DNA from: Streptomyces roseus
Lineage (GTDB): Bacteria; Actinomycetota; Actinomycetes; Streptomycetales; Streptomycetaceae
Length of the DNA: 64,000 bases
Direction of reading: 5' to 3'
Assembly (NCBI RefSeq): GCF_001044425.1
Contig: NZ_LFML01000006.1
Span: forward strand, 163,928-227,927
Shown: positions 1 through 8,376 of the stretch, piece after piece
Layout: the number at the start of each line of letters is the position of its first letter
Position numbering within the stretch: the first letter of the stretch is position 1
Position numbers and translations under genes: made by a program
Notes under the pieces: generated by a model
What the model saw: only the letters and a program-made list of their open reading frames with translations
What the model was told of the DNA's origin: nothing
Databases searched by the model: none

Positions 1-57
1 CCCCCGCCTGCAGGTAGGGGCGGCCGCGGGCCGCGGGCGGGCCCGGTCGGCGCCGGC

Positions 58-504
58 TCAGCGGTGCCGCTGCTCCAGACGGACGTCCTGCTCGGCCCGC
101 GCCAGGTAGGACACGCTCACCTTGAACCCGGAGTGCAGGCTCGCCGACTGGAGCGCGGCCTGGGCGCCGGCCGCGCCCGGGTGCAGGTCGACCAGGGCCG
201 GGTTCACGTCGGCGGACGCGGACCAGTCGTGCTCCCGCCCGTCGCAGTCGGCCTCCTGGCCGCCGAAGCCCAGGCGGGTGGAGTCCTGGGTGAGCGTGAC
301 CTGGATTTGCACTCCACGGGGGGACGAGGGCGTGCACACGTAGGTCCCGTAAAGGGTGACGCGGCCGCCTCCGGAAAGGTGACCGACCTCCTGTACGGAA
401 ATCGAATTCTCGTGGGAACGGGCGTCGGCGGGGGCGGTGAACGCGGTGCCGGCGGCCAGTGCGGAAAGCGCCGTCACGGCCAGGCGGCGGGTGGGAACTC
501 GCAT
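58..504 (-). CDS. small secreted hypothetical protein
   Basis: A 148-residue protein with a clear Sec signal peptide: a basic start (MRVPTRR), a hydrophobic stretch, and an ADA-type cleavage site near residue 28. The mature part is about 120 residues, polar, with two cysteines (in TYVCTP and EADCDG) that could form a disulfide outside the cell. I chose the ATG at 504 because a TGGAGG Shine-Dalgarno lies just upstream and the signal peptide begins there; an in-frame start further upstream at 603 would bury the signal. I do not recognise the family. It is transcribed away from the lipoprotein gene at 667, so the two may share a divergent control region. Confidence 0.7.
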   Translation of the reverse strand: MRVPTRRLAVTALSALAAGTAFTAPADARSHENSISVQEVGHLSGGGRVTLYGTYVCTPSSPRGVQIQVTLTQDSTRLGFGGQEADCDGREHDWSASADVNPALVDLHPGAAGAQAALQSASLHSGFKVSVSYLARAEQDVRLEQRHR

Positions 505-666
505 CAATCCTCCAGGGGGGTGGGTCGGAACAAAAGCGCCGAAACGCATTGTGCTGGCAGATGGCGGGCAACTCCTCGCGCACACCCGTGTCGGTGTGTG
601 CAATTGCCCGCTCGGGCGCGTGAGACTGGCCGGAATACCTCCCGAAGGTCCCCGAAGGGATCACTC

Positions 667-1269
667 ATGCGCCAGTCCGCTTCCGTCCTCGCCGCCGCTC
701 TCCTGCCCTTCCTGCTGCTCGGTGCCACGGCCTGCTCCGGCGCCCCCGAGGGGCCCGCGCTCGCCCCCGCCGCGGCGCCCGCCGTCCCGGTGGACGACGG
801 CGCGCCGGGGGCCGGGGAGGATCCGGCGGCCCCGGGGACGGCCCGGTCCGCCTCGAAGGACGCCCATGTGGGTGATGCCGTACGGGTGAGCGGCCGCCAG
901 GTGGGCCGGCACCTGCAAGCCGTGCTCAACGCGTACGTCGACCCCGCGGTCAGCGTCGAGAAGGACTACGCCCCGCCCGCGGGCAAGCGCTGGGTGGCCG
1001 CCTCGATGTCGTTCGTCAACGTCGGCGGGGACGCGTACGGGGAACTGGGGCAGATGTGGGCGTACGACAGCGCGGGAGGGCGCCACCGGGTGGTGCCGAC
1101 CGGTGAACTCACCACCGGAAAACCGCTCGTCTTCGATTCCCTCGCCGTCGGCCAGCGGGCCGAGGGGTGGGTGGTGTTCGAAATTCCGGAAAAGGCGCGC
1201 ATCGTGCGGCTCCAGTACCAGGACGCGAACATGCAGGCGAATACCGGAGAGGGATTCTGGGCCGTCTAG
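667..1269 (+). CDS. DUF4352-like lipoprotein
   Basis: A 200-residue predicted lipoprotein. The N-terminus has a hydrophobic signal ending in GATAC, where the cysteine at about residue 24 would be lipidated and anchor the protein outside the membrane. An Ala/Pro/Gly-rich linker of about 45 residues follows. The globular C-terminal half contains features typical of the DUF4352/telokin-like fold: 'GKRWVAASMSFVNVG', then 'LVFDSLAVGQRAEGWVVFEIP'. Such domains are usually extracytoplasmic and of unknown ligand. The start is set by a GAAGGGA ribosome site upstream of the ATG at 667. Family assignment is from recognised sequence texture only. Confidence 0.72.
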   Translation: MRQSASVLAAALLPFLLLGATACSGAPEGPALAPAAAPAVPVDDGAPGAGEDPAAPGTARSASKDAHVGDAVRVSGRQVGRHLQAVLNAYVDPAVSVEKDYAPPAGKRWVAASMSFVNVGGDAYGELGQMWAYDSAGGRHRVVPTGELTTGKPLVFDSLAVGQRAEGWVVFEIPEKARIVRLQYQDANMQANTGEGFWAV

Positions 1270-1312
1270 CCCGCCCGGGTGAAAGGCCGGAAAGGGTCGG
1301 CGGAGAGAGCAC

Positions 1313-1318
1313 TAGGGT
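1313..1318 (+). promoter_or_regulatory. leaderless-type -10 box for the 1326 gene
   Basis: TAGGGT lies 7 bases before the ATG at 1326, the geometry expected when transcription starts at the start codon. This matches the Streptomyces -10 consensus TANNNT. No convincing -35 was seen. A weak GGAGAG lies further upstream, so a leadered transcript is not excluded. Confidence 0.45.
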
Positions 1319-1325
1319 GCGGCGC

Positions 1326-1817
1326 ATGACTTCTACTCAAGCCGAAACCGACCGGTCCCATCTCGGCACCCTTTCGGTGCTCGCCTGGATCGGCGACCCC
1401 GCCGAGGGCCACGACATCCCGTACCTGCTCGCCTACACCCTCGGCGACGGGCCGCAGGGGCGGGAGGCCGGCGAGACCGCCGCCCGGGGGCTGCTGGAGG
1501 AGATCGGCCTGCCCATCGGTGACGTGGTCATGGACGGCACCCGCAACCCGGCCGGCTTCCCCGTGCAGATCGTGCTCGCGGACAACCAGGTCGCGCTGAC
1601 CCTGCCGGGACTGAACGCGACCTGCACGGCCCCGGACGAGTGGGTCGCCGCGGCCAACGAGAGCGGCCAGGCCTACTTCCTCTTCGCCACGCGCGCCTGG
1701 CCCGAGGCCGTCCCGGGCCGGCCGGTCGACCCGAAGACCCTTCAGGAGTTCGCGGGCGACGAGTCCGTGCTCACGGGCAGCGCCCACTGCGTGCTCGCGG
1801 TGCGCCGCCTGCAGTAG
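1326..1817 (+). CDS. DUF5949 family protein
   Basis: A 163-residue soluble protein with no signal peptide or membrane segment. It resembles a family confined to Streptomyces and relatives that I recognise as DUF5949, with characteristic stretches such as 'IPYLLAYTLGDG', 'LGLPIGDVV'-like motifs and a C-terminal 'SAHCVLAVRRL'. Function is unknown. The gene stands alone; a TAGGGT box seven bases upstream suggests a leaderless mRNA. It converges on the P450 gene downstream, and a short tandem duplication fills the gap. Confidence 0.75.
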   Translation: MTSTQAETDRSHLGTLSVLAWIGDPAEGHDIPYLLAYTLGDGPQGREAGETAARGLLEEIGLPIGDVVMDGTRNPAGFPVQIVLADNQVALTLPGLNATCTAPDEWVAAANESGQAYFLFATRAWPEAVPGRPVDPKTLQEFAGDESVLTGSAHCVLAVRRLQ

Positions 1818-1818
1818 G

Positions 1819-1865
1819 GCGCTCCCTGCCCGCACGCGAGCGCGCTCCCTGCCCGCCACGCGAGC
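1819..1865. repeat. two-copy tandem duplication, 23/24 bp
   Basis: The unit GCGCTCCCTGCCCGC(C)ACGCGAGC occurs twice head to tail, differing by one inserted C. It lies just after the stop of the DUF5949 gene and in the gap before the convergent P450 gene. It looks like a replication-slippage duplication; no function is evident. Confidence 0.7.
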
Positions 1866-1933
1866 GCTCCCGCGGGTCCCTCGCCGGCTCCGGCCGCCGG
1901 GCTGCCAGCCCGCCCGGCGGCCGGCCGCGCCCC

Positions 1934-3202
1934 TCAGGGGCGTTCGAAGGCGAACTTGAGTGAGCGCACCCGGTTGTCGAAGTTCGAGCCCGCCAGGTCC
2001 GGGAGCCCTACCGCCCGCAGTGCGACCGGCCGGGTCAGCAGCTCGCGGAACAGGGCCTTCATCTCCACCCGGGCCAGGTGCGCGCCCAGGCAGAAGTGCG
2101 GGCCGCCGCCACCGAAGCCCAGGTGCGGATTGGGCGAGCGGGTGATGTCGAAGGCGTCGGGGTCGGGGAAGACCGCCTCGTCGCGGTTGGCGGAGGCGTA
2201 GTACAGCACCACCTTGTCGCCGGGACGGAACAGGTGTCCGCCCAGGGTGTGTTCGGCGGCCACGGTCCGCCGGAACTGGATGATCGGCGTGGAGTGGCGG
2301 ATCATCTCGTCCACCGCACCGTCCGCGTACGTCTCGAAGTCCGCGAGCAGCAGGTCCCGCTGGGCGGGGTGGTCGGTCAGCAGGCTCAGCCCGTGGGTGA
2401 TCGCGTTGCGGGTGGTCTCCACCCCGGCCACCATCAGCAGCGAGAAGAACGCGCCGAGCTGGCGGGCGTTGAGGGCCTGTCCGTCCACATCGGCGCGGAC
2501 CAGGGCCGAGATGAGGTCGTCCGTCGGGTTCTTGCGCCGCTCCCTGCCGATGCCCGCGACCATCCGCTGCATCCTGGCCAGCGCCCGCAGCCCGCGCCCG
2601 GGCATCCGCAGCCGGGCGCCCAGGCCCCGCTCGACGCCGATGTTCTCCGAGGCGTGGTTGACGCGGTCGGCGATCTCGGCGCGGTGGTGCTCCGGGATCC
2701 CCATCATGTTGCAGATGACCTCCAGCGGCAGCCGGGAGGACACGGCCGAGACGAACTCGTCCGGCTCCTGCGCCAGTACGTCGTCCACGATCCGGGCGGC
2801 CACCGCGTGGATGTCCGCCTCGGCCGCCGCCAGCAGCCGCGGGGTGAACGCCCGCTGCACGATCTTGCGCAGCTGCGCGTGGTCCGCGCCGTCCAGGTTG
2901 ACCATCGAGTCCCCGAACAGCGCCCGCACCCAACGGGCCGGCTCGGGCGTGGTCACCCCGGGCGCGCTGGCGAACACCTTGGGGAGCCGGCTCGCCTCCT
3001 GCACGTCCGCGTGCCGTACGAGGGCCCAGTGGCCGCGGCCCTTGCCCTCGGGCACGTAGACCGGCGAGTCCAGGGCCCGCAGCCGGGCGAACGCCGCCAG
3101 GCGCGCCGCCGGGGGCTGCTGCCAGAACGCCGGGTCGGCGAGCTCCCCGTACTCCGCCACCGCCGCGCCCGTGTCCGCGTACCGCTGTACCGGGACCTTC
3201 AT
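1934..3202 (-). CDS. cytochrome P450
   Basis: A 422-residue soluble bacterial P450 that should bind heme b and mono-oxygenate an organic substrate. Visible landmarks in order: I-helix 'AGVETTRNA' (oxygen activation, acidic-Thr pair), the K-helix E-x-x-R in 'DEMIRHSTP', and the heme loop F-G-G-G-G-P-H-F-C-L-G with Cys371 as the thiolate ligand. The 'HSTPIIQFRRT' region and I-helix recall the mycobacterial CYP125/142 group that attacks sterol side chains, but substrate cannot be assigned from sequence. No ferredoxin or reductase gene is adjacent. The start has a GGGAGAAGAG ribosome site. It follows the LtrA-like gene by 63 bases on the same strand and may be co-transcribed. Confidence 0.93.
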   Translation of the reverse strand: MKVPVQRYADTGAAVAEYGELADPAFWQQPPAARLAAFARLRALDSPVYVPEGKGRGHWALVRHADVQEASRLPKVFASAPGVTTPEPARWVRALFGDSMVNLDGADHAQLRKIVQRAFTPRLLAAAEADIHAVAARIVDDVLAQEPDEFVSAVSSRLPLEVICNMMGIPEHHRAEIADRVNHASENIGVERGLGARLRMPGRGLRALARMQRMVAGIGRERRKNPTDDLISALVRADVDGQALNARQLGAFFSLLMVAGVETTRNAITHGLSLLTDHPAQRDLLLADFETYADGAVDEMIRHSTPIIQFRRTVAAEHTLGGHLFRPGDKVVLYYASANRDEAVFPDPDAFDITRSPNPHLGFGGGGPHFCLGAHLARVEMKALFRELLTRPVALRAVGLPDLAGSNFDNRVRSLKFAFERP

Positions 3203-3265
3203 CGTCTCTTCTCCCTGTCGCCGGCGCGCTCGCCGCGGCCGTCGCGGCCGCGGCGCCCGCCGTCC

Positions 3266-4420
3266 TCACGCACCAGAACGCGTCCGGTCGGCCAAGGTCA
3301 CGCCCACGGCGACCGAGGCGGAGGCGACCAGCCCGGCCCACAGCACCGCCAGCGGCCCGGCCCACGCGCAGGCGAGGATCGCCACCGCCGTCAGCGGCAG
3401 CACGAGCTGCTGGGCCGTGCCCCGCTTGAAGTGGCGGGAGTGCAGGAGCCAGACGAAGGCGAGGAAGAGCGCCGCGGGAACGCACACCGCGAGATGGGCG
3501 GCCAGGGCCGAGACGTGGGCCTTGCCGACGGCGTGCTCGATCGCCACTTCGAGGCCGGCCCCGATGGCCGCGGCCGAAGCGAAGATCACGTAGTGCCCGT
3601 ACCCCCACGGGATGGCCTCGCGATTGCTGCGCAGCCGGTCGTGCGCGGGGACGGCGAAGTAGATCCACCAGGCCGCGAAGACCAGCAGCAGCCCGCCGGC
3701 CGCGATCGGCAGCAGCTCGCCCAGCGCCTCGTGCTCGTCGATCGCCGACTGGACCGCGACCGTGCTGGCGGCGATGGTCTCGCCGAGCACGATGATGGTG
3801 AACAGGCCGTACCGCTCGGCGATGTGGTGCGGGTGCCACTGGGTCTGGTAGCTGCGCTCGGCTACGGCCGGGATCAGCAGCTCGATCACGACCAGGGCCA
3901 GGAACAGCCATCTGCGGGAGTGCTCGGGGGCTGCGAGCAGCGCCACCCAGCCGGCCTGGCAGACCAGCAGGCCGATCGCGTACATGAGCGCCGTGCGCCG
4001 GGCCGGACCCCGCTCCCCGGCGGCGGCGCGCAGCCACTGCACGGTGAGCGCGAGCCGCATCACCACGTAGCCGAGGACGCAGATCGTCCAGTCGTTGTCG
4101 TTGAAGGCGCGCGGGATCCCGGCCGCGTAGATGAGCACGCCGGCGATCTGCACGAGGGTGGCGATCCGGTACGGCACGTCGTCGACGTCGTAGGCGGAGG
4201 CGAACCAGGTGAAGTTCATCCAGGCCCACCACACCCCGAAGAACACGAAGAGGTAGCCGGTGATGCCGGCGCCGACATGGTCCTCGGCGAGCGCGTGGAC
4301 CAGCTGCCGGCCGGCCTGCGCGACGGCGACGACGAAGCAGAGGTCGAAGAACAGCTCCAGCGGTGTCGAGGCCCGGTGGCTCTCGTGCCGGCTGCGGGAG
4401 GTCATCGGTACGTACGTCAT
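3266..4420 (-). CDS. ltrA: low temperature requirement protein A (LtrA) family membrane protein
   Basis: A 384-residue multi-pass membrane protein with about ten hydrophobic segments. Family hallmarks are the N-terminal 'TPLELFFDLCFVVAV', then 'FFGVWWAWMNFTWFAS', 'HPHHIAERYGLFTIIVLGETI' and 'WWIYF'. LtrA was named from a Listeria low-temperature mutant; its biochemical role remains undefined. The start is uncertain: ATG at 4420 has no strong ribosome site and ATG at 4405 is equally possible. It is divergent from narK, with 219 bases between them. Confidence 0.85.
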   Translation of the reverse strand: MTYVPMTSRSRHESHRASTPLELFFDLCFVVAVAQAGRQLVHALAEDHVGAGITGYLFVFFGVWWAWMNFTWFASAYDVDDVPYRIATLVQIAGVLIYAAGIPRAFNDNDWTICVLGYVVMRLALTVQWLRAAAGERGPARRTALMYAIGLLVCQAGWVALLAAPEHSRRWLFLALVVIELLIPAVAERSYQTQWHPHHIAERYGLFTIIVLGETIAASTVAVQSAIDEHEALGELLPIAAGGLLLVFAAWWIYFAVPAHDRLRSNREAIPWGYGHYVIFASAAAIGAGLEVAIEHAVGKAHVSALAAHLAVCVPAALFLAFVWLLHSRHFKRGTAQQLVLPLTAVAILACAWAGPLAVLWAGLVASASVAVGVTLADRTRSGA

Positions 4421-4470
4421 ACCGCACAGGACAGCAGCCCCGCGCCGCTCGGCAGGCGAGGCGCGCGGCC

Positions 4471-4506
4471 GGGGTCCCGGACGGGGTCCCGGACGGGGTC
4501 CCGGAC
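4471..4506. repeat. three perfect 12-bp tandem copies
   Basis: GGGGTCCCGGAC is repeated three times without mismatch in the divergent interval between ltrA and narK. The position means it lies in the 5' region of one or both genes. It could be slippage or spaced regulator-binding sites at roughly one helical turn. Confidence 0.75.
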
Positions 4507-4639
4507 CTGGGCACTGTGGACGAGGGGACCTTGTCCTTCCCGGCCGCACGACGTTCTCCTCTGACGCCGGGGGGTGTGCGGGACGGAACCTGGAGGGGTC
4601 AGGACCCTCAGGAGTCTTCTCAAACCCCCAGGACATGCC

Positions 4640-6064
4640 ATGAGTTCCGCCACGCAGGAGCTGCGCACGGAGACGGGCCGCCGCGCGCAGGCGCCCGATC
4701 CGGCGCAGTACCGCCCCGGCCGCACCATCACGGACTGGACGCCGGAGGATCCGTCGTTCTGGCGGACCACGGGCAGGCGGGTCGCCACCCGCAACCTGTG
4801 GATCGCGGTGCCGGCCCTGCTCGTGGCCTTCGTGGTCTGGCAGGTCTGGAGCATCACGGCGACGAACCTGAAGGACGTCGGCTTCGGCTTCAGCCGGTCG
4901 CAGCTGTTCTGGCTGACGGCCGTCCCGGGCGTCACCGGCGGTACGGCGCGGATCCTCTACACCTTCCTCGGACCGATGATCGGCCAGCGCAGGTTCACGG
5001 CGATCTCGACGGTGGTCCTGATCGGCCCGCTGCTGTGGCTGGGCTTCGCCGTGCAGAACCCGGACACCCCGTACGCCACGATGATCGCGATCGCCGCGCT
5101 GTGCGGCATCGGCGGAGCGAACTTCTCCTCCTCGCTGGCCAACATCGGCTTCTTCTACCCGAAGCGGGAGAAGGGCAACGCGACCGGCATCAACGGCGGC
5201 CTGGGCAACCTCGGGGTCTCGGTGGTCCAGTTGCTCACCCCGATCCTGATCACCTCGTCTGTGCCGGCGATCGGAGCGGGGCAGCGGAAGGCGGACGGCT
5301 CGCAGATCTACCTCCAGAACGCGGCGTTCGTCTGGATACCGGTCCTGGTCGTGCTCGCGGCTGTGGCCTGGTTCGGGCAGAACGACCTGAAGGTGGCCTC
5401 CACCCCCTTCAGCCGGCAGAAGGTCATCTTCAAGCGCAAGCACAACTGGCTGATGACCTGGCTCTACGTCGGCACGTTCGGCTCGTTCATCGGCTTCGCC
5501 GCGGCCCTGCCGCTGCTGATCAAGACGACCTTCCCGGCGTACCCGGTGGCGACGTACGCCTGGATGGGCCCGGCGCTCGGCGCACTGGCGCGCTGGGCGG
5601 GCGGCTGGATCGCCGACAAGCTGGGCGGCGCCCGGGTGACGATCCTGTCCTTCGCGGGCATGGCCGGCTCGATCATCGGCGTGATCTCCTTCCTTCCGGC
5701 CGGCTCGGACCAGGGCTCCTTCCCCGGCTTCTTCCTCTGCTTCCTGTTGGCGTTCTTCTTCTCCGGCATCGGCAACGGCTCGACGTTCCGCCAGATCCCG
5801 GTCATCTTCCGGGGGCAGCACCTGAAGGGGCTGACGGAGGGCACGCCGCAGTACGCGGCCGCGCTGAAGCAGGCGGAGATCGAGTCGGGTGCGGTCACCG
5901 GTTTCACGGCGGCGATCGCGGCGTACGGCTTCTTCTTCATCCCGGCGATGTTCGCCAACTTCTCGGTGACCGGCGCCATGTGGGGATTCGTGGGCTTCTA
6001 CGTCAGCTGCGTGGCGGTGGCCTGGTGGTTCTACGCCCGCAAGGGGGCCGAGGCCCCGAGCTAG
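4640..6064 (+). CDS. narK: NarK-type nitrate/nitrite transporter (copy 1)
   Basis: A 474-residue MFS transporter of the NNP (nitrate/nitrite porter) family, which moves nitrate in and/or nitrite out across the cytoplasmic membrane. Signature sequences include the glycine-rich nitrate motif 'INGGLGNLGVSVV' near residue 190 and the second glycine motif 'SGAVTGFTAAIAAYG' near residue 415, plus about twelve hydrophobic helices. I chose the ATG at 4640 (MSSATQEL) since it matches the start of the second NarK in this window. The protein is closely similar to the NarK at 16896. No nitrate reductase gene is directly adjacent; the molybdoenzyme complex lies 6.9 kb downstream. Confidence 0.93.
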   Translation: MSSATQELRTETGRRAQAPDPAQYRPGRTITDWTPEDPSFWRTTGRRVATRNLWIAVPALLVAFVVWQVWSITATNLKDVGFGFSRSQLFWLTAVPGVTGGTARILYTFLGPMIGQRRFTAISTVVLIGPLLWLGFAVQNPDTPYATMIAIAALCGIGGANFSSSLANIGFFYPKREKGNATGINGGLGNLGVSVVQLLTPILITSSVPAIGAGQRKADGSQIYLQNAAFVWIPVLVVLAAVAWFGQNDLKVASTPFSRQKVIFKRKHNWLMTWLYVGTFGSFIGFAAALPLLIKTTFPAYPVATYAWMGPALGALARWAGGWIADKLGGARVTILSFAGMAGSIIGVISFLPAGSDQGSFPGFFLCFLLAFFFSGIGNGSTFRQIPVIFRGQHLKGLTEGTPQYAAALKQAEIESGAVTGFTAAIAAYGFFFIPAMFANFSVTGAMWGFVGFYVSCVAVAWWFYARKGAEAPS

Positions 6065-6110
6065 GTGCATGTGACTCCAGGGGGCGGGTTGACAGGAACG
6101 CGGCCCTGCA

Positions 6111-6144
6111 CCACCCTTTCACGACTTGGCTAGTGAAAGGGTGG
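6111..6144. promoter_or_regulatory. perfect 12-bp inverted repeat before the GntR gene
   Basis: CCACCCTTTCAC and GTGAAAGGGTGG form perfect arms around a 10-base spacer. A TTGACA hexamer lies at 6089-6094. The right arm includes the probable ribosome site AAAGGGTGG for the GTG start at 6152. YtrA-type GntR proteins commonly bind a dyad in their own promoter, so this is the obvious autoregulatory operator. As RNA it could also sequester the ribosome site or terminate narK transcription. Confidence 0.75.
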
Positions 6145-6151
6145 TTTCGGC

Positions 6152-6541
6152 GTGCTGGAGTACCGCATCGACCGGCGCAGCGGCGTCGCCACATACCTCC
6201 AGATCGTCCAGCAGACCCGTCAGGCGCTGCGCCTGGGCCTGCTGGTGCCCGGCGACAAACTGCCGACCGCGCGCGAGGTCGTGGAGGCCACCGCCATCAA
6301 CCCGAACACCGTGCTCAAGGCGTACCGCGAGCTGGAACGCGAGGGGCTCGTCGAGGCGAAGCGGGGACTGGGCACCTTCATCCGGAGATCCCTGGGCAGC
6401 GCCCCGGCCGACTCCCCGCTGGTCGAGGAACTCGCGGACTGGGCGCGACGGGCCCGGGCGGCCGGGATGGAACGGGACGACGTCGCGGCGCTCTTCGCAT
6501 CCGTACTCGAACGACAATTCAAGGAGGACGGCGACTCATGA
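6152..6541 (+). CDS. GntR family (YtrA subfamily) transcriptional regulator
   Basis: A 129-residue regulator. Residues about 10-78 form the GntR winged helix-turn-helix ('YLQIVQQTRQALRLGLLVPGD', 'LPTAREV', 'NPNTVLKAYRELEREGLV'). The C-terminus is only about 45 residues, which is the short effector region of YtrA-type members. Such proteins repress the ABC transporter genes with which they are co-transcribed. Here the stop overlaps the next start (ATGA) in agreement. The GTG start at 6152 is placed by the ribosome site within the upstream inverted repeat. Confidence 0.92.
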   Translation: MLEYRIDRRSGVATYLQIVQQTRQALRLGLLVPGDKLPTAREVVEATAINPNTVLKAYRELEREGLVEAKRGLGTFIRRSLGSAPADSPLVEELADWARRARAAGMERDDVAALFASVLERQFKEDGDS

Positions 6542-7425
6542 CGGAAACCGTGATCGAGGCGGAGGGCCTCGGCCTGCGCCACGGACGCCGGGGAGGGTGG
6601 GCGCTGCGCGACTGCTCCTTCCGGTTGCGCGAAGGACGGGTGTGCGCACTCGTCGGCCCCAACGGGGCGGGGAAGTCCACGCTGCTGACCCTCGTGGCCC
6701 GGCTCGCACTCCCCACGGAGGGCACGGTGCGGACGGCGCCGCCCGAGGCACTGGCCTACGTGGGCCAGGACAAGCCCCTCTACCCGCAGTTGACCATCGC
6801 CGAGACCCTACGCATGGGCCGTGAGCTCAACCCCGGCCGGTGGGACGCGGGGGCGGCCGAGCGGATCGTGGAGGGGCTGGAGCTCGACCCGCGCACCAGG
6901 GTCCGCGCCCTCTCCGGCGGTCAGCGCACCCGCGTCGCCCTGGCGCTGGCCCTCGGCAAGCGCCCCGCCCTGCTGCTCCTGGACGAGCCGATGGCCGACC
7001 TGGACCCGCTCGCCCGGCACCGGCTGATGGGCGCCCTGATGGCCGACGCCGCCGAGCACGGCACCACCGTGGTGATGTCCTCGCACATCCTCACCGAGCT
7101 GGAGGGCGTCTGCGACCACCTCCTCCTCGTCGACGGCGGCCGCATCCGCCTCAGCGGCCCCATGGACCAGGTCCAGGCCGCCCACCGGCTGCTCACCGGT
7201 CCCGTTGCCGCCCGCGCCGAACTCGCCGCGCACACCGTCGTGGAGACCCGCACCACGGGCCGCCGGATCACGGCGCTCGTGCGGCCGAGGGGGCCCGTCG
7301 ACGGCCGGACCTGGGAGACGGTCCACCCCTCGCTGGAGGAACTCCTGCTCGCCCATCTGCGCTCGCCCGACGCCCCGCCGTTCGCCGTCGACGACCTGCT
7401 CGCGGGTACGGAGGTGCCGGCATGA
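6538..7425 (+). CDS. ABC transporter ATP-binding protein
   Basis: A 295-residue ATPase of an ABC transporter, peripheral on the inner face of the membrane. It has Walker A 'GPNGAGKST', the signature 'LSGGQ', Walker B 'LLLLDEP' and the switch histidine in 'MSSHILTE'. About 80 extra residues follow the ATPase domain, as in exporters of the YtrB/BcrA type. It overlaps the GntR gene upstream and the permease gene downstream by 4 bases each, so the three are translationally coupled. Substrate is unknown; related YtrA-controlled systems respond to cell-envelope antibiotics. Confidence 0.93.
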   Translation: MTETVIEAEGLGLRHGRRGGWALRDCSFRLREGRVCALVGPNGAGKSTLLTLVARLALPTEGTVRTAPPEALAYVGQDKPLYPQLTIAETLRMGRELNPGRWDAGAAERIVEGLELDPRTRVRALSGGQRTRVALALALGKRPALLLLDEPMADLDPLARHRLMGALMADAAEHGTTVVMSSHILTELEGVCDHLLLVDGGRIRLSGPMDQVQAAHRLLTGPVAARAELAAHTVVETRTTGRRITALVRPRGPVDGRTWETVHPSLEELLLAHLRSPDAPPFAVDDLLAGTEVPA

Positions 7426-8348
7426 GCGCGCTGACGCCGAAGGGCCCGTACTGGGTCACCGTCCGCCAGCACCGGCGCGTGCTGTGGGCGGTACCGGCCT
7501 TCGTGGCCGCGGCCCTCGCCGTGACGGTCGCCTTACGCGTGGGCGCGGGGGACCCGTACTCCGGCCCGTCGCCCGTCCCGCTCCCGGACCGCGGGTACGA
7601 CCTGCTGCGGCTCTTCCTGCAGTCGGCGGGCGGGGTGCTGGTGTTCCTGCCGTCGCTGGTGGGGGCCTTCGTGGCCGGTCCGATGACCGCGCGCGAGCTG
7701 GAGAGCGGCACCTGGCGGCTCGCCCTCTCCCAGTCGACGACGGCGAGGGCGTGGCTCGGCGCGAAGGTGGCGGTGGCGGCGGGGGTCTCGGTGCTCGGCT
7801 CGGCCGCACTGGTCGGCGTCTACCGCCTGGGCTGGGGCCGCGTGTTCGGCACCTACCAGCTCCACTGGGCAGACCGCGGGCCCTACCAGGCGGGGGGTCC
7901 GGTGCTCGTCGCCTACTGCCTGCTCGGGGTCCTCGTGGGCCAACTGGTGCGGCGCACCCTCGCCGCCATGGCCGTCACCGGCCTCCTCGTCGGTCTGGTG
8001 ATGCTGGCCCTCGGCGCCCTGCGGTGGTCGCTCCTCCCGGTGCAGACGGTGATCACGTCCCTGCCCAGCGGGCGCAGCGCCGAGGGCCTGCCGGGTTCGG
8101 CCCTGCTGATGGACTTCGGACTCGTCACCGCCGCGGGCGGGCGCCTGCCGGCGGACGCCTGCGTCGAGCGGACCGGGCGCCTGTACGACTGCCCCGCCGA
8201 CATGGACGTCACCGGCCGGTACGTCGAATTCCATCCGGCCTCGCACTACTGGCCGACGCAGCTCCTCGAAACCTCCCTGATCCTGGCCCTGTCCGCAGGG
8301 CTCCTCTACGCCGCCTTCCGGCTCGTGCGTACCCGGCGGCAGGGCTGA
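7422..8348 (+). CDS. ABC transporter permease
   Basis: A 308-residue integral membrane protein with about six hydrophobic segments and an external loop between residues ~50 and 65. It carries the sequence 'GPMTARELESGTWRLALSQS', typical of ABC-2-type permeases, in which the E-x-E-x-GT-like motif contacts the ATPase. A long extracytoplasmic segment (residues ~230-280) contains two cysteines ('ADACVERTGRLYDCPAD'). Translation is coupled to the ATPase gene by ATGA. The system probably exports a hydrophobic or antimicrobial compound, by analogy with other GntR-ABC operons. Confidence 0.88.
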   Translation: MSALTPKGPYWVTVRQHRRVLWAVPAFVAAALAVTVALRVGAGDPYSGPSPVPLPDRGYDLLRLFLQSAGGVLVFLPSLVGAFVAGPMTARELESGTWRLALSQSTTARAWLGAKVAVAAGVSVLGSAALVGVYRLGWGRVFGTYQLHWADRGPYQAGGPVLVAYCLLGVLVGQLVRRTLAAMAVTGLLVGLVMLALGALRWSLLPVQTVITSLPSGRSAEGLPGSALLMDFGLVTAAGGRLPADACVERTGRLYDCPADMDVTGRYVEFHPASHYWPTQLLETSLILALSAGLLYAAFRLVRTRRQG

Positions 8349-8354
8349 GAGGTC

Positions 8355-8376
8355 CCTTGTGAAGATCTTCACAAGG
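8355..8376. promoter_or_regulatory. Rex-type operator (22-bp perfect palindrome)
   Basis: The core TTGTGAAGATCTTCACAA (8357-8374) fits TTGTGAA-N4-TTCACAA, the recognition pattern of Rex, the NAD(H)-sensing repressor first characterised in Streptomyces coelicolor. Perfect dyad symmetry extends to 22 bp. It lies about 180 bases upstream of pflB. A weaker hairpin (GTCAGG/CCTGAC, 8378-8400) follows. Rex releases DNA when the NADH/NAD+ ratio rises, for example under oxygen limitation. Confidence 0.88.

Noticed and set aside
2078..4564. Plus-strand open frame of 828 codons
   Set aside because: Antisense to the P450 and LtrA genes, with His/Arg/Gly-biased composition and no domain; a shadow of high third-position GC.
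4596..4607. GGGTC-AG-GACCC dyad before narK as a DevR-type site
   Set aside because: The half-sites are inverted relative to the GGGAC...GTCCC pattern; too short to assign.
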